NCBI GenBank assembly: GCA_003820375.1 | Contig: RPQH01000015.1 | Coordinates: 1 to 64,000, forward strand | Direction of reading: 5' to 3' | Origin: Ignavibacteriota bacterium | Lineage (GTDB): Bacteria > Bacteroidota > Ignavibacteria > Tepidaquicellales > OLB5 | DNA length: 64,000 nt | Shown here: positions 27,219 through 36,175 of the stretch, one piece after another | Layout of the letters: each line of letters opens with the position of its first letter | Position numbering within the stretch: the first letter of the stretch is position 1 | Notes under the pieces: generated by a model | What the model saw: the letters and a program-made list of their open reading frames with translations, nothing else | Told to the model about the DNA's origin: nothing | Databases searched by the model: none | Program-made: the position numbers and the translations under genes

Positions 27219-28577
27219 TTATACTATTAAAATATTAGCTTCAGGATATTGATAATTTTCCGGTTTTGGAGTACCGAAAATAGTATATCCAACCAGTAAA
27301 GGTCCAACTCTTCCCATAAGCATAGTTAAGGATAAAAATATTTTACTTAAAGGGGTTAAAGACGGCGTAATTCCGGTCGATAAACCAACATTCCCAAACG
27401 CTGAAGCACACTCAAACAAAATATTAATAAACGGGTGCGACTCAACTATTGAAATAATTAATGCTGAAAGAAACAACCAGCTAACTGCCAGCAACCCGAT
27501 TGAGAATGCTTTGTTAATTATTGTAGATGGGATATTTCTTTTAAAAAGATTAATGTTCTTCCTATCTTTTAGAAAAGTGAATAAAGAAATTAGCATCAAA
27601 ACAAAAACCGTAGTTTTAATGCCGCCACCTGTACCGCTTGGCGATGCTCCTATAAACATCACAGGAACCAGCATAAATAATGATGAATCATTCATTTTTC
27701 CTAAATCTACCGAATTGTAACCCACTGTTGTTGATGCTGAAGCAGATTGAAAAAAAGAATGGAGAAAATGCTTATCAATGCCGGATGAAGGAATATTATT
27801 CTCAAATATGAATAAATACAATGTAGCTGTAATAATTATAAGAGAACTGACAGTTAAAACTGTTTTTGTATGTACAGACAACCTGCCCCTTGTTTTTTTG
27901 GACAGGAAACATTTAGTATAAATTGAAATATCATAGAGCACGTAAAATCCGCATGCTCCTGCATAGCATGTTAATATAATAACTAAATTTATAAAATAAC
28001 TGTCTCTGTAAGAGATAAGATTATCCGGAAAAAGCGAGAAACCTGCAGTGCAAAATGCTGAGACAGAATGAAATACACCATGTTTAATTGCCGTTAGTAA
28101 CGGAAAAAATTGTGTCCAGTACAATGTCAGAAGAACTGCACAAATAAACTCAATAATTACTGTATACTTGAAAACTTTTTTAATAAAAATTTTTATATCA
28201 ATAGAACCATAGCTGATTGATTCCTTAATCATTAACCTATTCGCTAATGAAAGCCTTCCTCCGAAAAAAATTACAGCCAGAGCAAAAAATAACATATAGC
28301 CAACATTACCAACCTGGATAAAAATAAGTATTACAATTTCACCAAAACTTGAAAAATAACTGCCGATATCTACCGGCGTTAACCCGGAACCAGATATCGC
28401 TGACGTAATAGTAAAAAGAGCGTTATCCAATGAAAGTGATTCACCTTGTGTAGAAGATAGTGGAAGCATTAACAAAGAAGCTCCAACGCTTGTAAATAGT
28501 AAATAACCAATCATTAAATATTGAGCTCTCGTTAGCCTTCCGGGAAATAAACTGCTAATTTTTGTATAAAACGGCAT
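27219..28577 (-). CDS. trkH: TrkH/KtrB-type potassium transporter subunit
   Basis: This 452-residue membrane protein has four M1-P-M2 repeats with potassium-filter glycines visible in each: SGSGLTP, FCTAGFSLFP, STTVGYNS and FGNVGLSTG. The strand GASPSGTGGGIKTT, typical of Trk/Ktr, also occurs. It forms the ion-conducting dimer and works with the RCK subunit encoded ten bases downstream. Length fits KtrB more than the longer TrkH. It is the eighth gene of the operon that starts at ybbR. Confidence 0.94.
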   Translation of the reverse strand: MPFYTKISSLFPGRLTRAQYLMIGYLLFTSVGASLLMLPLSSTQGESLSLDNALFTITSAISGSGLTPVDIGSYFSSFGEIVILIFIQVGNVGYMLFFALAVIFFGGRLSLANRLMIKESISYGSIDIKIFIKKVFKYTVIIEFICAVLLTLYWTQFFPLLTAIKHGVFHSVSAFCTAGFSLFPDNLISYRDSYFINLVIILTCYAGACGFYVLYDISIYTKCFLSKKTRGRLSVHTKTVLTVSSLIIITATLYLFIFENNIPSSGIDKHFLHSFFQSASASTTVGYNSVDLGKMNDSSLFMLVPVMFIGASPSGTGGGIKTTVFVLMLISLFTFLKDRKNINLFKRNIPSTIINKAFSIGLLAVSWLFLSALIISIVESHPFINILFECASAFGNVGLSTGITPSLTPLSKIFLSLTMLMGRVGPLLVGYTIFGTPKPENYQYPEANILIV

Positions 28578-28595
28578 CTATTTTTATTAAATCAA

Positions 28596-29276
28596 CTATT
28601 TGAACATTTGCTCTATCTGCACTACCCTATAAGCTTCGCTATACTTATATTTTTTGGTAAATTTAGAAAGATATGTTTTTATCCATTCCTCAACTTTATC
28701 AAAATCATTGAATTGTGACTTATGTTCCCGCAGGATTTCAATTTTTTGTTCTATAGTTGATGCAATGTCTTCATAATAGTTGCACTTATCAGAACCGAAC
28801 AAGTAGAGGTAGTCAGTTTTGTGGGGCTCTCCGGGATACATATATTTGTTCTTAGCAGCAAATACCGCATCAAACACTGCTTCTCCTATATACCTGTGGT
28901 CTCTATGATTAAGATTTATATTATCGAATGTTTTATTGGCGGGGTCAAATGTAAAGATTATTTCCGGTTTAACCAGTTTTATTATTTTTACAAGCTTCTT
29001 TCTCAACTCATCATTGTTTTTCAAAAAACCATCTCTGTAACCAAAAAAGAAAACTTTCTCTACACCTAATTTTTTAGCAGCATTTAGCTGTTCTTTATGT
29101 CTTACTTTTATTCTTTGTTCTTTTGGTTTATCAGCTATCTTAAATCCATGTTCACCGTTTGTTGCAACAATATAATAAATATCATAACCTTGTTTTTTTA
29201 GTTTTAGCATTGTACCTGTACAGGAAAACTCAATATCATCAGGATGTGCACCTATTGCAAGTAAAGTTTTATTCAT
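28596..29276 (-). CDS. PIG-L/LmbE-family deacetylase
   Basis: This 226-residue protein has the PIG-L zinc motif AHPDD (H11, D14) and a second HRDH element (H124, H127), which together form the metal site. Family members remove acetyl groups from N-acetylglucosamine derivatives, for example in bacillithiol, mycothiol or GPI-anchor routes. A bacillithiol BshB role is possible but no other bsh gene is in the window. It lies between lptB and trkH with 10-18 base gaps. Confidence 0.9.
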   Translation of the reverse strand: MNKTLLAIGAHPDDIEFSCTGTMLKLKKQGYDIYYIVATNGEHGFKIADKPKEQRIKVRHKEQLNAAKKLGVEKVFFFGYRDGFLKNNDELRKKLVKIIKLVKPEIIFTFDPANKTFDNINLNHRDHRYIGEAVFDAVFAAKNKYMYPGEPHKTDYLYLFGSDKCNYYEDIASTIEQKIEILREHKSQFNDFDKVEEWIKTYLSKFTKKYKYSEAYRVVQIEQMFK

Positions 29277-29286
29277 TCAAAAAAAT

Positions 29287-30042
29287 TTATTCTTCTATTT
29301 TTTTAGTGTTAATATATCTATCCAGCTTAAAGCTCTCTCCCAGGTAAAGCTTTCTTACCATTTCATCATTTGCAAGCTCCGATGAATTTCCCTGCTTGAA
29401 AATTTTTCCTTCTATCAATATATAGCCCCTGTCAACAATGGATAAAGTTTCATGAACATTATGGTCGGTAATAAGAACACCTATTCCCCTGTCTTTTAAA
29501 TGTGCAACCATTTTCATAATATCCTCAACAGCAATTGGGTCAATACCGGCAAAAGGTTCATCAAGTAAAATAAATTTAGGATCTGTTGCAATAGACCTTG
29601 CTATTTCCGTTCTGCGTCTTTCACCGCCTGAAAGCATAAAACCTTTACTGTCAGCAATATTATTTATTCCGAAATCTTTAAGCAGTTTTTCTGTTTTATC
29701 TTCACGCTCTATCTTATCCATATCCATAAATTCAAGAACCGAATAAATATTTTCGTACACAGTCATTTTCCTGAATATGGAAGCTTCCTGCGGAAGATAG
29801 CCAATGCCAAGCCGGGCTCTTTTATACATCGGCAAATTAGATATATCATCCCTGTCAAGATATATATCCCCTGAATCAGCTTTTATCATTCCTGTAATCA
29901 TATAAAATGTAGTGGTTTTGCCTGCACCGTTTGGTCCCAGCAATCCCACTATTTCACCTTGCTTTACGGTCAGTGTAACATCATCCACTACATTTCTTCT
30001 GTTATATGTTTTTACAAGGTTTACTGCCTTTAGGGTCGTCAT
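29287..30042 (-). CDS. lptB: LPS export ABC transporter ATPase LptB
   Basis: LptB powers extraction of LPS from the inner membrane with LptFG. The 251-residue ATPase shows Walker A GPNGAGKT (36-43), the Q-loop region GYLPQEASIFRKMTVYEN (81-98), signature LSGGE (137-141), Walker B FILLDEPFAGIDP and the ITDHNVHETL switch region. The sequence GIGYLPQEASIFR is characteristic of LptB within the ABC family. LptA/C/F/G are not nearby. One base separates it from tnaA. Confidence 0.94.
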   Translation of the reverse strand: MTTLKAVNLVKTYNRRNVVDDVTLTVKQGEIVGLLGPNGAGKTTTFYMITGMIKADSGDIYLDRDDISNLPMYKRARLGIGYLPQEASIFRKMTVYENIYSVLEFMDMDKIEREDKTEKLLKDFGINNIADSKGFMLSGGERRRTEIARSIATDPKFILLDEPFAGIDPIAVEDIMKMVAHLKDRGIGVLITDHNVHETLSIVDRGYILIEGKIFKQGNSSELANDEMVRKLYLGESFKLDRYINTKKIEE

Positions 30043-30043
30043 A

Positions 30044-31450
30044 TTATACTAATGAAAATTTTGAAGTAAAATGCCTCAGAAATTTCGGCTCTTCTATTAT
30101 CTTAACACCTTTAATCTTATCTTTGTTGTTTTTCAGCTCAATAAAAACCTCAGCAACATAATCAATATGACTTTGTGTATAAACCCTTCTTGGAATAGCT
30201 AACCTCACAAGTTCCATATCGGCAGGCACCATTTTCCCATCTTTATCATATTTACCAAACATAATACTGCCAATTTCAACAGAACGGATTCCGCCCATTC
30301 TGAAAAGCTCGCATACAAGTGCTTGTCCCGGGTATTGTTCCACAGGAATGTGGCTTAAAAATTCTTTTGCATCAACATAAATCGCATGTCCTCCTACAGG
30401 AAGAATTATCGGGATACCATTAGCGGTTAATTTATCTCCGAGATAAGCTGTTGAACGAATCCTGTATTGAAGATAATGTTCATCGAGAATCTCTTCCAAT
30501 CCCTGGGCAATAGCTTCCATATCTCTTCCGGCTAAACCGCCATAAGTTTCAAAACCCTCTGTAATGATTAAAAGATTCCTGCACCGTGTGTAAAGCTCTT
30601 CATCATTCATAGCAACAAAACCGCCAATATTAGCAAAAGCATCTTTTTTAGCACTCATTGTGCATCCATCGGTATATGAAAACATTTCCTGTGCAATTTC
30701 AAGAATACATTTATTTTCATATCCTTTTTCTCTCAGCTTAATGAAATAAGCATTTTCTGCAAACCTGCATGCATCCATAAAAAATGGTATCCCATGTTTT
30801 TTTGCAATCTCACCGGTTTTTCTAATATTTTCCATTGAAACCGGCTGACCACCGCCGGCGTTATTCGTTATCGTTAGCATAATAACAGGAATGTTTTCTG
30901 CTCCCTTTTTTTGAATATATTCTTCGAGCTTTACTAGGTCTATGTTTCCTTTGAAAGGATGTATTGTTGCGGGATGTTTTCCTTCTTCAATAACCAGGTC
31001 AACTGCTTCGGCATCATTAAATTCAATATTAGCTCTTGTAGTATCAAAATGGTTATTATTCGGGATTCCCTTGCTTCTGCCTGTCATTATCAGGTTGCCG
31101 TTCTCATCGGTTTTGCTTAGAAAGTTTGTGAATAATATTCTTTCTGCTGCCCGTCCCTGGTGAACAGGTATTATGTGTTTATAACCGAATATCTTCTTTG
31201 TAACTTCTTCAAACCTGAAATAACTCCTTGAGCCGGCATATGACTCATCTCCATCCATGATGCCTGCCCATTGCTGTGCACTCATCGCTGATGTTCCGCT
31301 GTCTGTTAGTAAATCTATCAATACATCTTCGGCGGGAATTAAAAACGGGTTATAATATGCCTTCTCTAAAATTTTTTCCCTGTCTTCAATTGTTGTAAAT
31401 TTAATTTTCTCTACGCTTTTAATTCTGAATGGTTCTATAATAGTATGCAT
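30044..31450 (-). CDS. tnaA: Tryptophanase / beta-eliminating lyase
   Basis: This 468-residue PLP enzyme splits tryptophan to indole, pyruvate and ammonia, or tyrosine to phenol. The PLP Lys is K269 in SAKKDAF, and HQGRAAERILF (97-107) is present. Features of both sister enzymes appear: GGLAGRDMEA resembles tyrosine phenol-lyase, but GIRSVEIGS lacks the Arg that tyrosine phenol-lyases carry there (RSMERG), so tryptophanase is favoured. No tnaC-like leader or permease is visible; it sits inside the operon downstream of cobB. Confidence 0.85.
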   Translation of the reverse strand: MHTIIEPFRIKSVEKIKFTTIEDREKILEKAYYNPFLIPAEDVLIDLLTDSGTSAMSAQQWAGIMDGDESYAGSRSYFRFEEVTKKIFGYKHIIPVHQGRAAERILFTNFLSKTDENGNLIMTGRSKGIPNNNHFDTTRANIEFNDAEAVDLVIEEGKHPATIHPFKGNIDLVKLEEYIQKKGAENIPVIMLTITNNAGGGQPVSMENIRKTGEIAKKHGIPFFMDACRFAENAYFIKLREKGYENKCILEIAQEMFSYTDGCTMSAKKDAFANIGGFVAMNDEELYTRCRNLLIITEGFETYGGLAGRDMEAIAQGLEEILDEHYLQYRIRSTAYLGDKLTANGIPIILPVGGHAIYVDAKEFLSHIPVEQYPGQALVCELFRMGGIRSVEIGSIMFGKYDKDGKMVPADMELVRLAIPRRVYTQSHIDYVAEVFIELKNNKDKIKGVKIIEEPKFLRHFTSKFSLV

Positions 31451-31455
31451 ATCTT

Positions 31456-32196
31456 TTATTTATTGAGTTCTTTTTTTATTATATCTGTTAATTCTTTTAA
31501 AATTTCTCCGCTTTTTCCTTCAATTACTTCGTCCACGTCCATTGATATCGCAGTAGGTCGTGTGTTGATTTCGACAACATAAGCATCATATTGCTTTGCT
31601 ATCAATGGCAGAAGAGCCGCAGGATAAACTTCCGCTGATGTCCCGATTGTAAAGAATACCTGGCAGCTTCTTGCACATTCTTCAGCGAACTTAAGTGCGT
31701 TATAAGGAAGCATTTCTCCGAACCAAACAACATCCGGACGTATCAAGCCCCCGCATTCACATTTAAGAACTTTCTTCTGTGTCAGGTCAATATCGTTAAA
31801 ATCTTTCCGGCACTTTATGCAATAGTTTCTTTCAATATTTCCATGAAGCTCTGTTACTTTTCTGCTTCCTGCTCTGCGGTGAAGGTTATCAATATTCTGT
31901 GTAATCAAATTAAAATCAGGAAATATCTTTTCCATTTCAGCAAGTGCATAGTGTCCTTGATTAGGAGTGACGTTACGCATTATTTCACGTCTGTGCTGAT
32001 ACCAGCTCCATACAAAATCAGGGTCAGCCATAAATGCTTCAAAGTTAGCTAATTGTTCAGGTCTGAATTTTTCCCATATTCCGCCCGGGTCTCTGAACGT
32101 AGGGACACCGCTTTCTGCCGATACCCCTGCTCCGGTTAATACTGAAACTGTTTTTGCTGATTTTAATTTCTTAATTAATTCTTCTGAAAATACCAT
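31456..32196 (-). CDS. cobB: Sir2-family NAD-dependent protein deacylase
   Basis: This 246-residue sirtuin has GAGVSAESGVPTFRD (22-36), TQNIDNLH (99-106), catalytic H118 in TELHG, and a zinc module with Cys at about 126, 129, 146 and 148. The pair Y66-x-x-R69 (WYQHRR) is the signature of class III sirtuins such as E. coli CobB and SIRT5, which also remove succinyl or malonyl groups. It removes acyl marks from lysines with NAD+. The start is an ATG one base after pdxJ. Confidence 0.94.
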   Translation of the reverse strand: MVFSEELIKKLKSAKTVSVLTGAGVSAESGVPTFRDPGGIWEKFRPEQLANFEAFMADPDFVWSWYQHRREIMRNVTPNQGHYALAEMEKIFPDFNLITQNIDNLHRRAGSRKVTELHGNIERNYCIKCRKDFNDIDLTQKKVLKCECGGLIRPDVVWFGEMLPYNALKFAEECARSCQVFFTIGTSAEVYPAALLPLIAKQYDAYVVEINTRPTAISMDVDEVIEGKSGEILKELTDIIKKELNK

Positions 32197-32197
32197 T

Positions 32198-32920
32198 CTA
32201 TCTTCTAATTCTTCGTATTATTTCAAGCATTTCTTTTACAGCACGGTCTAAGCCAACAAATACAGCCCTTGCAAGTATTGCATGACCGATACTTACCTCG
32301 TCAATATCTTCTATATTTGCTATTGGTGCTATATTAATATAGTTTAAACCGTGACCTGCGTTTACACCCAAACCAAGCTCTCTTGCCAGTAATGCAGTTT
32401 GTCTTATCTTTTCCAGCTCAATAATTTTATCTTTTGGCTCTTTCTGGTTTGCATATTTACCGGTATGAATTTCAATTATATCAGATCCAACCTCTAATGC
32501 TGAATCAACATTTACAGGTAATGGTTCAATAAATACACTCACTTTGATACCTGCTTTTTTTAATTCATCAATTGCCCCTTCAATTCTTACTTTCGCAGCT
32601 TCAATATCAAGCCCCCCTTCTGTTGTTACTTCTTCTCTTTTTTCCGGAACCAGCGTAACAAGATCGGGCTTTATAACAGAAGCAATTGAAACCATTTCAT
32701 CAGTAGCAGCCATTTCCAGATCCAGATGAGTTTTAACGGTTTCTTTTAATAATCTTAAATCCCTGTCATTGATATGCCTTCTGTCTTCACGAAGGTGGCA
32801 CACAATTCCATCAACACCTGCAAGCTCGCAAATACCGGCGGCAAGAACAGGGTCAGGCTCTATCTCTTTTCTTGCCTGCCTTAAAGTTGCAATATGATCT
32901 ATGTTAATACAAAGTCTCAT
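32198..32920 (-). CDS. pdxJ: Pyridoxine 5'-phosphate synthase
   Basis: PdxJ closes the pyridoxine ring from aminoacetone phosphate and deoxyxylulose phosphate. The 240-residue TIM barrel opens with RLCINIDHIATLRQARK (2-18), and has GIVCHLREDRRHINDRD and a C-terminal NAGHGLNYIN and SIGHAILARA. The same operon contains a PLP-dependent enzyme (tnaA) two genes on. pdxA is not in the window. Confidence 0.96.
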   Translation of the reverse strand: MRLCINIDHIATLRQARKEIEPDPVLAAGICELAGVDGIVCHLREDRRHINDRDLRLLKETVKTHLDLEMAATDEMVSIASVIKPDLVTLVPEKREEVTTEGGLDIEAAKVRIEGAIDELKKAGIKVSVFIEPLPVNVDSALEVGSDIIEIHTGKYANQKEPKDKIIELEKIRQTALLARELGLGVNAGHGLNYINIAPIANIEDIDEVSIGHAILARAVFVGLDRAVKEMLEIIRRIRR

Positions 32921-32932
32921 TGTAGTATAAAT

Positions 32933-33703
32933 TTATTTAAAAAAAATATTATATAATGCATCGAACCCGACACCATAAGTCTGGGTTTTATATCTCAATA
33001 CGGAAATTACATCCACAAATATCATAATAGTCCAGTGTACTAAAAAGCAATAAATAAAAGAATTGGCTCTTAATGCCTGTATTCCAAGTATAAGCCCTGC
33101 AAAGATAGATGAAAAAGTTTCCAATTCCGGCTTTCCCCTGTGCAGGATAAAGAATGGAAGCATTTGAATAAATACGGCATAATAGCCAAACCTTTCCTTT
33201 AAACCGAAAAGCATATAACCCCGCCAGAAGAATTCCCATCCAAGCATATAAAATCCAACAAACAGCTCGTAATATAAAAGCATAGAAGGATTCTCGCGTA
33301 TTCTTAAACCTGCCTGCGGGTATGCTTTGATAAAGCTTTCAGAACCCGAGATAAACCAGACAGCAGGCAGCATGATTAGAACAAACAGGATATACGTTCT
33401 GAATCCAAATTTAGAATCTCCCTTTCTGAAACCGAAATCAGACAGCTTTTGCTTATGAACAAACCATATCATCAGCACCGGCAGTATAAACATCAGGAAA
33501 CCGTCAGTGGCAAACCAATAGAGAGTTGAGTAAAATTTATCATCATCTGTGTCAAACATCCTGCGGAAGAAATTCGGGGAAGCATATGTCATTGAAAGAA
33601 ACGTAATAACAGCAACTGCAATAAAGATAAAGCTTTCTTTAAAGCTTAATTTTTTTACAGCTTCTATTAATGCATTTATTTCATTCTTAAAATATTTTAT
33701 CAA
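32933..33703 (-). CDS. CPBP-family intramembrane protease-like protein
   Basis: This 256-residue protein has about seven membrane helices and the three CPBP (Abi) motifs: WEFFWRG (156-162), FFILH ending at H188, and H223 with D231 in VHWTIMIFVD. The first Glu of the usual EExxxR motif is Trp here, so only one of the pair is kept. Members cleave membrane proteins or have unknown roles. The start is TTG, with a four-base overlap with the ybbR stop, and 12 bases separate it from pdxJ. Confidence 0.85.
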   Translation of the reverse strand: MIKYFKNEINALIEAVKKLSFKESFIFIAVAVITFLSMTYASPNFFRRMFDTDDDKFYSTLYWFATDGFLMFILPVLMIWFVHKQKLSDFGFRKGDSKFGFRTYILFVLIMLPAVWFISGSESFIKAYPQAGLRIRENPSMLLYYELFVGFYMLGWEFFWRGYMLFGLKERFGYYAVFIQMLPFFILHRGKPELETFSSIFAGLILGIQALRANSFIYCFLVHWTIMIFVDVISVLRYKTQTYGVGFDALYNIFFK

Positions 33704-34617
33704 AACTTCTTTTTTATTATATATTGAATTTTATCCGGTTTGGAAGAAATAATAATTATACCTTCAGGTAAGTTGTATATTGGTGTAACCGCACCTGTAG
33801 TATCGGCATAAAGGACTTCATAATTTAAAACACCGTCAATTTTATAGCTGTCAAGCCGGGCAAGCTGGTCTACGCCGCCCTTTAACTGCAGGTCAACAAA
33901 TTGAGGTATAAGCAGTACATCTTTATCCTGGGGTATTCCGGACACCTTAAGCGGTACTCCCTGAAATTGTTTATCGGCAGTCAATTCTACTTTTACAAAT
34001 ATTCCGACATTATCCTGCGAACGCCATATGATATTTGATAAACTATCCGACAGGCTAACCATTTCTGTAATACTGGAATTAACATTTTTAAATATCAGGT
34101 CCTGTGTATATATTTGATTAAGCCCTCTTAATATTTCGGAAGCGCCTCCTATTTTAATACTATCCGGTGTGAAGACAGGTCTTCCTACAGTTTGGTAACC
34201 TTCAATACAGCCAACATATATTCTCGGAGCTATTTTTACATACTTTTCTTCATATTTACCAATATTTACAAATAAAGATTCAGGTCTCACACTGGAAATA
34301 ACGAAATTTTGTCCTAACCCGAGATTATCGGTAAGATACTGCCGGGTTAAAACAACATTTTGCCCGCTGTTCACATTTACATCATATACAAAATCAATAT
34401 TCATTGATGTGAAAAGTCTAAGCAGATTCCATCCGGCTCCTTTTAGTTTTACATCTAAACTTACGGGAACAGGATTAGATACTGCAAACGGTTTTTCTAT
34501 ATTAAAATGCACAGGAATATTTCTCTGTACTTCATAGGTCTGGTTCATATTTAATGACAGCCACAAAAGTACAGATAAAATAAAAGATGCAGCTATAATA
34601 TGATATTTTATCTTCAA
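33700..34617 (-). CDS. YbbR-domain (CdaR-like) protein
   Basis: This 305-residue protein has one N-terminal membrane helix (about 5-22, IIAASFILSVLLWLSLNM) followed by two or three extracytoplasmic YbbR beta domains (about 30-300). YbbR/CdaR proteins regulate the cyclic-di-AMP synthase CdaA in Firmicutes, where the two genes are adjacent; here no cdaA gene is adjacent. The start is TTG. It is the first gene of the nine-gene operon, downstream of a strong terminator, so a promoter should lie in 34618-34695. Confidence 0.85.
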   Translation of the reverse strand: MKIKYHIIAASFILSVLLWLSLNMNQTYEVQRNIPVHFNIEKPFAVSNPVPVSLDVKLKGAGWNLLRLFTSMNIDFVYDVNVNSGQNVVLTRQYLTDNLGLGQNFVISSVRPESLFVNIGKYEEKYVKIAPRIYVGCIEGYQTVGRPVFTPDSIKIGGASEILRGLNQIYTQDLIFKNVNSSITEMVSLSDSLSNIIWRSQDNVGIFVKVELTADKQFQGVPLKVSGIPQDKDVLLIPQFVDLQLKGGVDQLARLDSYKIDGVLNYEVLYADTTGAVTPIYNLPEGIIIISSKPDKIQYIIKKKF

Positions 34618-34689
34618 ATAAAACTAAGTTTATAAGATGTTAATTTACAAATATCTTAAATAAAACTGTATTTATAAACATAAAAAAAT

Positions 34690-34731
34690 GTGTATAAAAA
34701 AACGCTGTATTAGTTTTAATACAGCGTTTTT
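34690..34731 (-). terminator. Rho-independent terminator after the GWxTD gene
   Basis: A stem of about 14 bp pairs AACGCTGTATTA (34701-34712) with TAATACAGCGTT (34717-34728), extended by A/T pairs, with a four-base loop. T runs lie on both sides. It ends the GWxTD transcript on the minus strand and isolates the ybbR operon. Confidence 0.9.
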
Positions 34732-34755
34732 ATAAAGTTTTCATTTAAAAAAATG

Positions 34756-36117
34756 TTACTTAATTCTTAACCTTGATTGCCATGAATCATTTCTGAGTTC
34801 ATTTCTGGCAGTTGAATGAACAAGCCCGTAATTTCCGCTTGCATTGCTCAGGTCAACAAAAACAAATATAACCCCACCCTGAAGGCTGTTATATCTCCAG
34901 GTCTCATATGCTCTCTTATCTGATTCAAATGGGAATCTTTCAATATCATCCGGAGGACCATATGTGACATATACTCTGCCGCGGTCAGTCTTCCATCCGT
35001 CTGTAAAATCAAATGCATAATTATCATTCGCAAACTTTACTCTTCGCATATAATCGATTTTGGTTATACTTTTCGATTTCCAGAACTCAAACATGAATTT
35101 TCTTTTGCCCTCAAGATTATTCATATTATCATATTGTTCCTTTTCCTTATCAGTTGCAATATAGCTTACAAGCTTAAACTCTTCATCAAGCTTATCTTCC
35201 GGGTAAACCGCATAATCACTTAACTGATAATTCTCTTTCGATAAATCAGGTGTGGTAACAGTACTATCAGGATTATATATTATAAACTTTTTCTGGTTGC
35301 GAATTACTTCATTATTTTTATCGTCAATGATTTTAATAATGAGTTTATATGTGTTCGTTTTTAAATCTGATATATCAAATGTCCCAACTTCTACTTTCGA
35401 ACCTGCTTTTACTGAATATTTCTTTTCATTTTCTTTAATAATAACATCATTAAGATCCGTTATTTCGGATTTTACAATATAATCATTAGAAATATTTTCT
35501 TTAGTAAGATTGTATAGTTCGAAGTAATAGTGAATCTTCGATAGATTATTTCCAAAAAACCTTAAAGGATTTGGAGTAACTTCAAGCGTATTTTTATAGA
35601 ACGGGCTGTTATCATCATTTGATTTTTCTATACCGGTTGAAATTTGGACACAACTGATAGCCACTTTGCTTTCTACAAAACGCGATAGCGAGAGGTTATC
35701 TTCATATTTTGCAGTATCAGCAGAGTGCTTAAAATCGGTTGCTTTAACCCTGAACACGTACTGTCCGCTGTCCAGAATAATATTCAACTGACCTGTTCTT
35801 GTATTGTTTGCTCTAAGTATGCCTGTTGTATCTTTAACTGAAACAGGTATATTAAACGGCTGTTTCAAAACAACACTGCTGTTAGATTTATCTATAATTT
35901 CAAGATCCAGCAATGCACTTGCTTCATACCCATCATTGGTTTTATCAAATTTCAATTGGTCAAGATAAAATGAATAATAGAATTCAAGTGCTAATCTTGA
36001 ATCCTGGTTTTTGAAAACACAGAAATCATAATCAAAACGGAATTCCGCTTGTATGAACTGAGTAGTTAAGGGCATTAAAAGTAAGAAAGATAATATTAGT
36101 TTATTTAATTTCTTCAT
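34756..36117 (-). CDS. GWxTD-domain secreted protein
   Basis: The protein (453 residues from the ATG at 36117) has a signal peptide (MKKLNKLILSFLLLMPLTTQ). Its C-terminal domain contains GWKTDRGRVYVTYGPPDD at about 374-391, the GWxTD signature of a family found mainly in Bacteroidota/Chlorobi-related and FCB genomes. Family function is not established. An upstream in-frame TTG at 36138 was not used, because it lies within the terminator hairpin of the preceding gene and would place seven residues before the signal peptide. It is the last gene of the outer-membrane cluster. Confidence 0.88.
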   Translation of the reverse strand: MKKLNKLILSFLLLMPLTTQFIQAEFRFDYDFCVFKNQDSRLALEFYYSFYLDQLKFDKTNDGYEASALLDLEIIDKSNSSVVLKQPFNIPVSVKDTTGILRANNTRTGQLNIILDSGQYVFRVKATDFKHSADTAKYEDNLSLSRFVESKVAISCVQISTGIEKSNDDNSPFYKNTLEVTPNPLRFFGNNLSKIHYYFELYNLTKENISNDYIVKSEITDLNDVIIKENEKKYSVKAGSKVEVGTFDISDLKTNTYKLIIKIIDDKNNEVIRNQKKFIIYNPDSTVTTPDLSKENYQLSDYAVYPEDKLDEEFKLVSYIATDKEKEQYDNMNNLEGKRKFMFEFWKSKSITKIDYMRRVKFANDNYAFDFTDGWKTDRGRVYVTYGPPDDIERFPFESDKRAYETWRYNSLQGGVIFVFVDLSNASGNYGLVHSTARNELRNDSWQSRLRIK

Positions 36118-36124
36118 TTTAATA

Positions 36125-36154
36125 ACAAAAAAGGACAATCTTTCGATTGTCCTT
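36125..36154 (-). terminator. Rho-independent terminator after the PorV-like gene
   Basis: A perfect 10-bp stem AAGGACAATC/GATTGTCCTT (36131-36140, 36145-36154) with a four-base loop is followed by T6 on the minus strand. It lies 22 bases after the PorV-like stop and shows that the GWxTD gene needs its own start signal or read-through. Confidence 0.85.
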
Positions 36155-36175
36155 GTAATTTTATAAATTTACTGA

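Noticed and set aside
30044-31450. Tyrosine phenol-lyase instead of tryptophanase
   Set aside because: GGLAGRDMEA favours it, but the Arg expected in the RSMERG-like position is replaced (RSVEIG); tryptophanase is preferred, with the doubt recorded.
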